NCBI GenBank assembly: GCA_002377025.1 | Contig: DFPA01000019.1 | Span: 1 to 5,080 of the forward strand | Direction: 5' to 3' | From: Patescibacteria group bacterium UBA3527 | GTDB taxonomy: Bacteria > Patescibacteriota > Minisyncoccia > Phycocordibacterales > UBA918 | Length of the DNA: 5,080 nucleotides | The notes under the pieces: generated by a model | What the model was told of the DNA's origin: nothing | Database searches by the model: none | The model's input: only the letters and a program-made list of their open reading frames with translations | Part shown: positions 1-5,080 of the stretch, in pieces | Position numbering within the stretch: the first letter of the stretch is position 1 | How the letters are laid out: every line of letters begins with the position of its first letter | Translations under genes and position numbers: made by a program

Positions 1-540
1 ATCAAACCTAAATTTGATGAACTTCGTCAAATAGAGGATAGTATTGTGCAATACAAAGAAGCCGTACAGAACGCGTCCCAATTTACGTCATTGCTTGACG
101 AGCTGAAAAACCGAGCGGCTGCAATATCGGCCGGCGAATTGCAGGCGCTGGAGAAATTCTTGCCATCGGAAGTCGATGTGGTAGAAGTGGAGCAAGATAT
201 AGAGGCTATCGCACTATTGAGTGGCTTAATTCCGGTGAGTATTGTGGCAGCCGATATAGAAGATATCAAGACAATAGAGAATGATGATGAAGAATACGAA
301 ATGTCTGCGTCAGAAACTCTTAGTCGAAGTCTCGAATCACGTCGATTCACTGCTACGTTGGTTGGAGAGTATGCTGATTTCAAAACGTTTCTGGAAAATC
401 TAGAAGTCAATGCCTATCCAATGCGTATTACGAGTTTGGAGGCCATACGAGGTGATGCGGAGAATGCTGTGGTAGAAACAACAGGTCTTATATTTAAGTT
501 GACAGTGGAGGTTAAATCGTTTGACTTAATCAATAATTAG
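1..540 (+). CDS. pilO: PilO-like type IV pilus inner-membrane alignment protein (5' truncated)
   Basis: The reading frame is open from base 1 to the TAG at 538-540, giving 179 residues. The GTG at 46 is an internal codon, not the start, because coiled-coil-like sequence (IKPKFDELRQIEDS) continues upstream of it to the window edge. The visible part has a helical segment (about residues 1-50) followed by two alpha/beta halves (about 51-90 and 113-175). The pattern FLPSEVDVVEVEQDI, then SGLIPVSIV, then LVGEYADFKTFLENLE, is the layout of the PilO ferredoxin-like domain. The missing start should carry the short cytoplasmic tail and the single membrane helix. PilO pairs with PilN outside the membrane and couples the cytoplasmic motor side to the rest of the pilus apparatus. 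An acidic insert (about 93-105, ENDDEEYE) separates the two halves. The next gene starts 1 nt after the stop. PilO is a low-conservation family, so the name rests on fold pattern and position; a PilN-like protein is the main alternative. Confidence 0.75.
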   Translation: MKPKFDELRQIEDSIVQYKEAVQNASQFTSLLDELKNRAAAISAGELQALEKFLPSEVDVVEVEQDIEAIALLSGLIPVSIVAADIEDIKTIENDDEEYEMSASETLSRSLESRRFTATLVGEYADFKTFLENLEVNAYPMRITSLEAIRGDAENAVVETTGLIFKLTVEVKSFDLINN

Positions 541-541
541 T

Positions 542-832
542 ATGAAAGGAGCAATGAAAAAAATGGTGGCAATACTTGGATTCGTGGTTTTGGTTGGTTT
601 TGGCTACAAACTTTTTATCATGAAAGATGATACAGAGCTCGCAAGTAATTCCAGCATGGTAAACAATGTAGCAAGGCAAGAAACAGAAGAGTTTCTTCGC
701 CGCTTGAATGATTTGAAAGCTGTGGAGCTGGATACAACTATCTTGTCTGATTCTAGGTTTACCAACCTCGTAGACTACAGCAAGAACATACGCCCAAGTG
801 TTGTTGGTACAGACAACCCGTTTGGGTCATAG
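542..832 (+). CDS. Small single-pass membrane protein in pilP position, DNPF C-terminus
   Basis: This 96-residue protein has a basic N-terminus (MKGAMKKM), one hydrophobic helix (about 8-27), a Ser/Asn-rich spacer, and an amphipathic segment from about residue 47 to 80 (FLRRLNDLKAVELDTTIL, then DSRFTNLVDYS). It ends in GTDNPFGS. The predicted topology is N-in with the C-terminal part outside the membrane. From memory, short proteins with an F-L-x-x-L-x-x-L-K-x-x-x-L-D pattern and a terminal GRPNPF-like motif sit after pilO in Parcubacterial pilus operons. The terminal Asn-Pro-Phe also recalls the R-x-PF segment of PilP, the partner of PilN and PilO. Position and shape therefore suggest an alignment-complex accessory protein, but homology to PilP is not shown. 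The start is uncertain: ATG 542 abuts the pilO stop and keeps three lysines before the helix, ATG 554 is possible, and ATG 563 would have the only nearby Shine-Dalgarno-like sequence but lose those charges. Confidence 0.7.
   Translation: MKGAMKKMVAILGFVVLVGFGYKLFIMKDDTELASNSSMVNNVARQETEEFLRRLNDLKAVELDTTILSDSRFTNLVDYSKNIRPSVVGTDNPFGS
545..551 (+). promoter_or_regulatory. Possible Shine-Dalgarno sequence AAAGGAG near competing starts
   Basis: AAAGGAG lies inside the first codons of the small membrane protein. It is 2 nt from ATG 554, which is too close for normal use, and 11 nt from ATG 563, which is slightly long. It is the only purine-rich motif near a start in this cluster that resembles a ribosome binding site, so it bears on which of the three ATGs is used. 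It may equally be just the Lys-Gly coding sequence. Confidence 0.25.
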
Positions 833-845
833 TAAATTCATACAG

Positions 846-2651
846 ATGGACATAGTAGCAATCTTAAAGTCGAAGCAGGTCATCGACCCAACTTTGGCAG
901 AAAGCGTGGCAGTACGAATAGCTAAGGGTGAAGATCCGGAGGTTGTTTTGCTGAGCGAGGGGGTGGATGAAAATGCGGTAAGAGAGGGTATGGCTGAGAT
1001 GTATGGGGTGCCCGCGTATATTCCTGAGAAGGAAATCAACATTCCGGAAGAAACCCTAAAATACATTGAAGAAGAGTCGGCCCGTCACTATAAGCTGGTA
1101 CCGCTTAAAGTGGAGGAAGGAGTGTTGTTGGTGGGAGTTAATGATCCGGAAGATTTACAGGTAAGGGAAGTACTCAACTTTGTTAGTACAAAACACCGCA
1201 TTACATACAAGCTTACTTTTGTTTTAAAAAAGGACCTGGAGAGGCTTTTGACTGCTTATGAGTCTCTCACAGGAGAGGTAGGTGAAGCATTGACTACGCT
1301 TGAGTCGGAGCTTGATCAAGAAATAGCTGCCAGGAAAGCCGAGAGTGAAGATGGTGTAGAATCTCAAGAAGAGCATTTTCAGGAAGATGCGCCGGTAACA
1401 AAAATTGTAGCTACAATTTTACGTTATGCGGTAGACGGCGGAGCGTCTGATATTCATATTGAATACTTTGAAGGTGGATTGCGTGTACGATTCCGTGTAG
1501 ATGGTTTGCTGCAAACCAGTCTAAAATTGCCACTAAACGTGCAGTCGGCGGTAGTGGCGCGAGTGAAGATTCTTTCTTCGATGCGTTTGGATGAACGGCG
1601 TAAACCTCAGGACGGTCGCTTCTCTGCCACTTTTGATGGTAGGAAGATTGATTTTCGTGTCTCTGTTTTGCCAACTAACTTTGGTGAGAAAGTGGTTATG
1701 CGTATTTTGGACACTGCCAGAGGTGTGCGTACGTTAGATGATTCAGGGATTTCTCCCTATAATCTCGAAATCATCCGTCGCATGCTCAAGGAGCCGTTCG
1801 GAATCATCTTGGTATCGGGACCAACTGGTTCGGGTAAGTCTACGACCTTGTATGCGATGTTAAGCGAGCTCGACAAATTGTCTAAGAATGTTTTATCACT
1901 CGAGGATCCGGTTGAATACAACATTGAAGGAGTGAGTCAATCGCAAGTACGTCCGGAAATTGGCTATACTTTTGCTTCCGGATTGCGTAGTGCACTTCGT
2001 CAAGATCCAGACATTATTCTTGTAGGTGAGATTCGCGACAAGGAGACAGCACAGCTGGCCATTCAAGCCGCTCTTACCGGTCACTTGGTATTTTCCACCA
2101 TTCACACCAACAACGCGGTTGGTGTTATTCCTCGTCTTATGGATATGGGTGTTGATCCGTACCTGATCGCTCCTACACTAAAACTGGCGGTAGCTCAGAG
2201 ACTCTCACGACGTTTATGTGAAGGTACTGGTAGAGAAGAACCAATCGAAGGCAGTATCAAACAAATGATTGATGATGAGTTTAGTGATCTACCGGAAAAG
2301 TTTAGAGATCGTATTCCCAAGAGTACCAGCGTGATACATCCGGAACCTTCGCCCGGATGCTCTTCTGGTACAAAAGGTAGGACGGCTGTGACTGAATGTA
2401 TCGAAGTGACTTCAGAGATAGAGAATCTTATTCTTAACTCCGGTTCTGAGGAAGAAATCTACAAGTCTGCGCGCAAAAACGGCTACATGAGTATGAAGGA
2501 AGATGCTTTTATCAAAGCTTTGAAACATGAGATACCATTTGAGGAAGTAAATGCTTTCGGTACCAAGGTGGGTGTAGAAAACGTTCTTGATCAAACCGTT
2601 GAAGAAGATATTGTCGATAACTCCAAAACACAGGAGGATATTTCAGTATAA
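846..2651 (+). CDS. pilB: Type IV pilus extension ATPase PilB (GspE/PulE family)
   Basis: PilB is the cytoplasmic hexameric ATPase that drives pilus assembly through PilC. The product from ATG 846 is 601 residues, near the usual PilB length. Residues 1-52 are helical; about 53-140 (from YGVP) look like the GspE/MshE N-terminal domain; an acidic linker spans about 141-182; and the motor core follows. Core motifs are ASDIHIE at 200-206, DERRKPQDGR at 249-258, Walker A GPTGSGKST at 325-333 (Lys331), Walker B DPDIILVGEIRD at 387-398 (catalytic Glu395), and the His box TGHLVFSTIHTNN at 411-423. All ATPase residues look intact. The zinc-type tetracysteine motif of classical PilB is not complete: Cys458 in LCEGTG and Cys505 in PGCSSGTKGR remain without their CxxC partners. 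The open frame extends upstream to a GTG at 798 inside the previous gene, but ATG 846 is preferred because it clears that gene by 13 nt and begins a normal N-terminus. No Shine-Dalgarno sequence precedes it. Confidence 0.95.
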   Translation: MDIVAILKSKQVIDPTLAESVAVRIAKGEDPEVVLLSEGVDENAVREGMAEMYGVPAYIPEKEINIPEETLKYIEEESARHYKLVPLKVEEGVLLVGVNDPEDLQVREVLNFVSTKHRITYKLTFVLKKDLERLLTAYESLTGEVGEALTTLESELDQEIAARKAESEDGVESQEEHFQEDAPVTKIVATILRYAVDGGASDIHIEYFEGGLRVRFRVDGLLQTSLKLPLNVQSAVVARVKILSSMRLDERRKPQDGRFSATFDGRKIDFRVSVLPTNFGEKVVMRILDTARGVRTLDDSGISPYNLEIIRRMLKEPFGIILVSGPTGSGKSTTLYAMLSELDKLSKNVLSLEDPVEYNIEGVSQSQVRPEIGYTFASGLRSALRQDPDIILVGEIRDKETAQLAIQAALTGHLVFSTIHTNNAVGVIPRLMDMGVDPYLIAPTLKLAVAQRLSRRLCEGTGREEPIEGSIKQMIDDEFSDLPEKFRDRIPKSTSVIHPEPSPGCSSGTKGRTAVTECIEVTSEIENLILNSGSEEEIYKSARKNGYMSMKEDAFIKALKHEIPFEEVNAFGTKVGVENVLDQTVEEDIVDNSKTQEDISV

Positions 2652-2652
2652 T
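2647..2652 (+). promoter_or_regulatory. Possible internal promoter -10 element (TATAAT) upstream of receiver gene
   Basis: A perfect TATAAT overlaps the pilB stop codon in the widest gap of the cluster. The best -35 candidate at normal spacing is AAAACA (2625-2630, 16 nt spacer), only a half match, and there is no TG extension. A transcript starting about 7 nt downstream would begin at the hairpin at 2659-2672. TATAAT also occurs inside pilT at 3088 and 3784, where it is probably chance, so this call is weak. Confidence 0.2.
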
Positions 2653-2658
2653 AAAAAG

Positions 2659-2672
2659 ACACGATAGCGTGT
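2659..2672 (+). other. Short hairpin in the pilB-receiver gap
   Basis: ACACG (2659-2663) and CGTGT (2668-2672) form a perfect 5-bp stem around the 4-nt loop ATAG, ending 6 nt before the receiver ATG. No T-run follows, so it is not an intrinsic terminator. It could affect translation initiation of the receiver or protect a 5' end, but a 5-bp stem can arise by chance. Confidence 0.35.
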
Positions 2673-2678
2673 AACAAT

Positions 2679-3041
2679 ATGAAAATACTCCTGGTTGATG
2701 ATGACGCCTTCCTGCGTGATATGTACGCAACCAAGTTTCAAGAGGTCGGCCATACGGTTGAAGTGGCCTCTAGTGGCGATGAAGGCTTGGGTAAGATAGA
2801 AAAGGATGATTTTGACGTGGTTCTAATGGATATGGTGATGCCCAATATGACCGGTATCGACATGATCAAAAAAGTACAGGCGGGACCAAAGGCCAAAAGT
2901 ACTAAATGCATCGTTCTTTCCAACCAAGGAGAAGACAGAGATAAAACCATGGCCAAAGAAGCAGGAGCAATAGGTTATATAGTTAAGGCAGAATCTATTC
3001 CCAGTGAGGTGGTAGCTAAGGTACAAGAGTTAGTGAAATAA
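2679..3041 (+). CDS. Stand-alone CheY-like response regulator receiver in pilus operon
   Basis: This 120-residue protein is a single receiver domain with no output domain. The acidic pocket is Asp7-Asp8-Asp9 and the phospho-acceptor is Asp51 in LMDMVMPNMTG. The switch residues are Ser81, Tyr100 and Lys103, with the same spacing from the acceptor as Thr87, Tyr106 and Lys109 of E. coli CheY. All the chemistry for phosphorylation is present, so it should be competent. The Pro that normally follows the conserved Lys is Ala104 here (YIVKAESIP). It lies 27 nt after pilB and 2 nt before pilT, between the two opposed motors, so a role in choosing extension or retraction, or in docking on a motor or PilC, is a reasonable inference, by loose analogy to PilG and PilH of Pseudomonas. 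The cognate histidine kinase is not in the window. The family is certain; the target is unknown. Confidence 0.93.
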   Translation: MKILLVDDDAFLRDMYATKFQEVGHTVEVASSGDEGLGKIEKDDFDVVLMDMVMPNMTGIDMIKKVQAGPKAKSTKCIVLSNQGEDRDKTMAKEAGAIGYIVKAESIPSEVVAKVQELVK

Positions 3042-3043
3042 TT

Positions 3044-4114
3044 ATGGCATCAGTTGATTACAAAAGAGAGTTGGTTGATTTGGTGGATATAATGTTGGAG
3101 GAAGATGCCTCCGATATTCATTTTTCTGTTGGTTCGCACCCGATGATACGTGTAACCGGTTCCCTTATACCGCTGGTTAAGAAGCCAATACTCACTCAAG
3201 AAGACGTCGACGGTTTCGGAAAAGTGATGATGAAGGCTGAACAGATGGAACGTTTCATCTCCACTCACGAAATTGACTTTTCTTATCAGCATGGCGAGGG
3301 CTTGCGTTTTCGTGGTAACGGATTTTACCAAAAATCCAATATGTCGATTGTTTTACGTTTAATCCCGCAAGTCATACGTACATTGCAGGAGCTCAATTTA
3401 CCGCCGATTCTTGAGACTTTTGCGATGCGTCCGCAAGGTTTCTTTCTTTGTGTGGGTCCGGTAGGGCAAGGTAAGTCGACAACACTCGCTTCTATGGTAG
3501 AACTGATCAATCAGTCCAAGTCCAATCACATTGTTACCATTGAAGACCCGGTTGAGTATGTCTATGAGCCTAAACAAAGTCTTATAGACCAGCGCGAGGT
3601 GCGTATCGATACTAAGGATTTTGCTACCGCTCTGAACGCTTCTTTTCGTCAAGATGTAGATGTAATACTGGTGGGTGAGATGCGCAGTTCCGATACTATT
3701 GCGACTGCTGTTACTGCTGCTGAGACTGGTCACTTAGTGTTATCTACTCTACATACCAACAACGCCGCACAAACCATAGACCGTATAATTGACAGTTTTA
3801 CCGCTGCGCAACAAGACCAAATCAGAGTGCAACTTGCCGGGTCATTGGCGGGGATATTCTCTCAGCGCCTTATCCCGCGTATCAGTGGTGGTATGATTCC
3901 TGCTTACGAGCTTATGATTAACAACGGAGCAGTCTCAAACCTTATTCGGGAAGGACGTACCCATGAGCTACAAACAGTTATCGAGACCGGTTTGGAACAG
4001 GGTATGATCGACATGAACCGCTCTTTAGCGGACTTGGTAAAAAAGGGTGAAATTACTGCTGAAAATGCCTTCTCTTACTCAATTAATCCTAAAGGTCTTG
4101 AGAGACTGATGTAA
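3044..4114 (+). CDS. pilT: Type IV pilus retraction ATPase PilT
   Basis: PilT is the hexameric ATPase that powers pilus disassembly (retraction, twitching, DNA uptake). The 356-residue length matches the family (about 340-370). The N-terminal PAS-like domain covers about 1-105, with DASDIHFSVGSHP at 21-33 and LRFRGNGFYQ before the core. The core has a variant Walker A, GPVGQGKST, at 138-146 (Lys144), Walker B DVDVILVGEMR at 204-214 (catalytic Glu212), and the His box TGHLVLSTLHTNN at 228-240. The diagnostic PilT motif appears as AVSNLIREGRTHELQ from residue 296 (canonical A-I-R-N-L-I-R-E), followed by GMIDMNRSLADLVKKGEIT. These C-terminal features separate PilT from PilB. There is no zinc motif, as expected. 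The gene starts 2 nt after the receiver stop without a Shine-Dalgarno sequence, which suggests coupled translation. A PilU-type paralogue is possible but less likely given the close fit to PilT and its place beside pilB and pilC. Confidence 0.95.
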   Translation: MASVDYKRELVDLVDIMLEEDASDIHFSVGSHPMIRVTGSLIPLVKKPILTQEDVDGFGKVMMKAEQMERFISTHEIDFSYQHGEGLRFRGNGFYQKSNMSIVLRLIPQVIRTLQELNLPPILETFAMRPQGFFLCVGPVGQGKSTTLASMVELINQSKSNHIVTIEDPVEYVYEPKQSLIDQREVRIDTKDFATALNASFRQDVDVILVGEMRSSDTIATAVTAAETGHLVLSTLHTNNAAQTIDRIIDSFTAAQQDQIRVQLAGSLAGIFSQRLIPRISGGMIPAYELMINNGAVSNLIREGRTHELQTVIETGLEQGMIDMNRSLADLVKKGEITAENAFSYSINPKGLERLM

Positions 4115-4115
4115 T

Positions 4116-5080
4116 ATGCTGTTTGCTTACAAAGCTATTGACCAAAATAACGTTGCTCGTGAAGGTACGGTAGAAGCAACCAATATGGATACGGCGATTT
4201 CGACCGTACAAAAACGAGGCTATACCGTAACCAATATTGAGCCGATTAATCAAAACAAGCCTTTTTACGCCATCGAAATTGAATGGTTTCAGTCCGTTTC
4301 CAATAAGGAAGTTGTTATTTTGTCACGCCAGATTGCCACTTTGTTCGAGGCACAGGTATCAGCGTTGCGTATTTTCAGGCTTTTGGCGGCTGAGTCAGAC
4401 AATCCTCAATTGCAACGTATTTTGAATAGCATTTCTGAAGAGTTACAAGCAGGTAGCTCAATTTCACGCGCCCTTTCTTCGCACCCTCAAGTTTTCTCTC
4501 CTTTTTATATTAGTATGGTGCGTTCGGGAGAAGAGTCGGGGTCCTTAGAGAAAGCTTTCTTGTATTTGGCAGACTATCTGGATCGTTCCTATCAAGTTAT
4601 TACCAAGGTACGCAATGCTCTAATCTATCCAGCTTTCGTAGTGGGAGTCTTCTTCTTGGTGATGGGCTTGATGCTTACTATGGTGATTCCACGAATTGCG
4701 AAAATTCTGACGGAATCAGGACAGGAGCTACCTATCTATACCAAGCTGGTTATTGGGCTATCTGATTTGTTGGTAAATTCTATTGGTATCATCGTAATCC
4801 TGTTCGCTTTTGCGGGCATTGGTTTGTGGCGTTTTATGCAGACCGAGGTAGGTAAGCGCACGGTAGACGAATTAAAAGTGTCCACACCCTATTTCGGTAC
4901 TCTAAACCGACAACTCTACCTTACCCGTATTTGCGACAATATTTCTACGATGCTGGGCAGTGGTATTTCGATGGTTCAAGCTCTCGAGGTTACATCAGAA
5001 GTGGTGGGTAACGGCGTGTACAAAGAAATTCTCGACAACGTACTTATCGAAGTAAAAGGCGGACGTTCTTTTGCCGATGC
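4116..5080 (+). CDS. pilC: Type IV pilus inner-membrane platform protein PilC (3' truncated)
   Basis: The frame runs from ATG 4116, 1 nt after the pilT stop, to the window edge: 321 codons of a protein usually near 400 residues. Residues 1-50 form the short cytoplasmic N-terminal segment (MLFAYKAIDQ, then REGTVEATNMDTA). The first GspF-type domain covers about 65-190, with LSRQIATLFEAQVSALRIF and MVRSGEESGSLEKAF. The NALIYPAFVVGVFFLVMGLM stretch leads through a membrane helix (about 171-192), with a second at about 217-240. The second GspF domain begins near 267 (YLTRICDNISTMLGSGISMV) and is cut off before the last membrane helix. PilC is the platform that PilB and PilT are thought to turn for subunit insertion or removal. 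The first repeat has FEAQVSALR where typical PilC proteins have a Gly-containing SAG-like motif, while the second keeps LGSGISM. The start fits the family and sits in a tight junction with pilT. Confidence 0.93.
   Translation, partial: MLFAYKAIDQNNVAREGTVEATNMDTAISTVQKRGYTVTNIEPINQNKPFYAIEIEWFQSVSNKEVVILSRQIATLFEAQVSALRIFRLLAAESDNPQLQRILNSISEELQAGSSISRALSSHPQVFSPFYISMVRSGEESGSLEKAFLYLADYLDRSYQVITKVRNALIYPAFVVGVFFLVMGLMLTMVIPRIAKILTESGQELPIYTKLVIGLSDLLVNSIGIIVILFAFAGIGLWRFMQTEVGKRTVDELKVSTPYFGTLNRQLYLTRICDNISTMLGSGISMVQALEVTSEVVGNGVYKEILDNVLIEVKGGRSFAD

Noticed and set aside
46..48. GTG as the start of the first gene
   Set aside because: The frame is open to the window edge with helical sequence typical of the region after the PilO membrane helix, and starting here would leave a PilO without its membrane anchor.
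27..410. Minus-strand 127-residue open frame opposite pilO
   Set aside because: Very Ser-rich, no recognisable motif, entirely antisense to a supported gene.
499..504. Perfect TTGACA inside the end of pilO as a -35 box
   Set aside because: The best -10 candidate (CTTAAT, 525-530) is only 4 of 6 at a 20-nt spacer, so a promoter is not supported.
798..845. Upstream GTG as the pilB start
   Set aside because: It lies inside the preceding gene, overlaps it by 35 nt, and adds 16 residues unlike a PilB N-terminus; ATG 846 is simpler.
2632..2637. Perfect AGGAGG near the end of pilB
   Set aside because: No start codon lies 5-12 nt downstream; the next ATG is 41 nt away. It encodes part of Gln-Glu-Asp in PilB.
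3088..3093. TATAAT inside pilT (also at 3784-3789)
   Set aside because: Both are within coding codons with no suitable -35; a few such hits are expected by chance in 5 kb of this composition.
3398..3733. Minus-strand 111-residue open frame opposite pilT
   Set aside because: Antisense to the conserved PilT ATPase core; composition follows the reverse complement of those codons and no family is recognisable.
4237..4425. Plus-strand 62-residue open frame inside pilC
   Set aside because: Out of frame within the conserved first PilC domain; no independent support.
1..5080. Recoded UGA (Gly) as in Gracilibacteria or Absconditabacteria
   Set aside because: No in-frame TGA occurs in any of the six genes, and all complete genes end in TAG or TAA, so the window gives no positive evidence for recoding.

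Overview
The window is one densely packed plus-strand gene cluster for a type IV pilus (T4P) machine. It is cut at both ends: the first gene lacks its start and the last lacks its end. In order: a PilO-like alignment protein (5' truncated), a 96-residue single-pass membrane protein in the usual pilP position, the extension motor PilB, a stand-alone CheY-like receiver, the retraction motor PilT, and the platform protein PilC (3' truncated). Intergenic gaps are 1, 13, 27, 2 and 1 nt, so this is almost certainly one transcriptional unit. No stretch of 300 bases lacks a gene, and no RNA gene, mobile element, CRISPR array or convincing terminator is visible.

The source is most likely a Candidate Phyla Radiation (Patescibacteria, Parcubacteria-like) bacterium. 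The clues are lineage-style protein signatures: PilB with CEGTG and PGCSSGTKGR in place of the usual paired-cysteine zinc knuckle; PilC with FEAQVSALRIF where most PilC proteins have a Gly-containing SAG motif; PilT with P-loop GPVGQGKST; a single-domain receiver inside the pilus operon; and the small protein ending in DNPF. This assignment rests on remembered family patterns, not on a search. Starts show almost no Shine-Dalgarno sequences, and the stops used are TAG and TAA. No in-frame TGA is seen, so there is no sign of the recoded UGA of Gracilibacteria or Absconditabacteria.

As a system, PilO and the small protein would form the inner-membrane alignment complex, PilC the rotating platform in the membrane, and PilB and PilT the opposed cytoplasmic ATPases for pilus assembly and disassembly. 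The receiver lies exactly between the two motor genes and is a natural candidate for a phosphorylation-dependent switch of motor activity, although no kinase is present in the window. Pilins, prepilin peptidase, PilM and PilN are not in the window and probably lie outside it.

This is a recognisable machine rather than an undescribed one. The less ordinary points are the receiver's placement, the small PilP-position protein, the motif departures in PilB and PilT, and a possible internal promoter with a hairpin leader ahead of the receiver.
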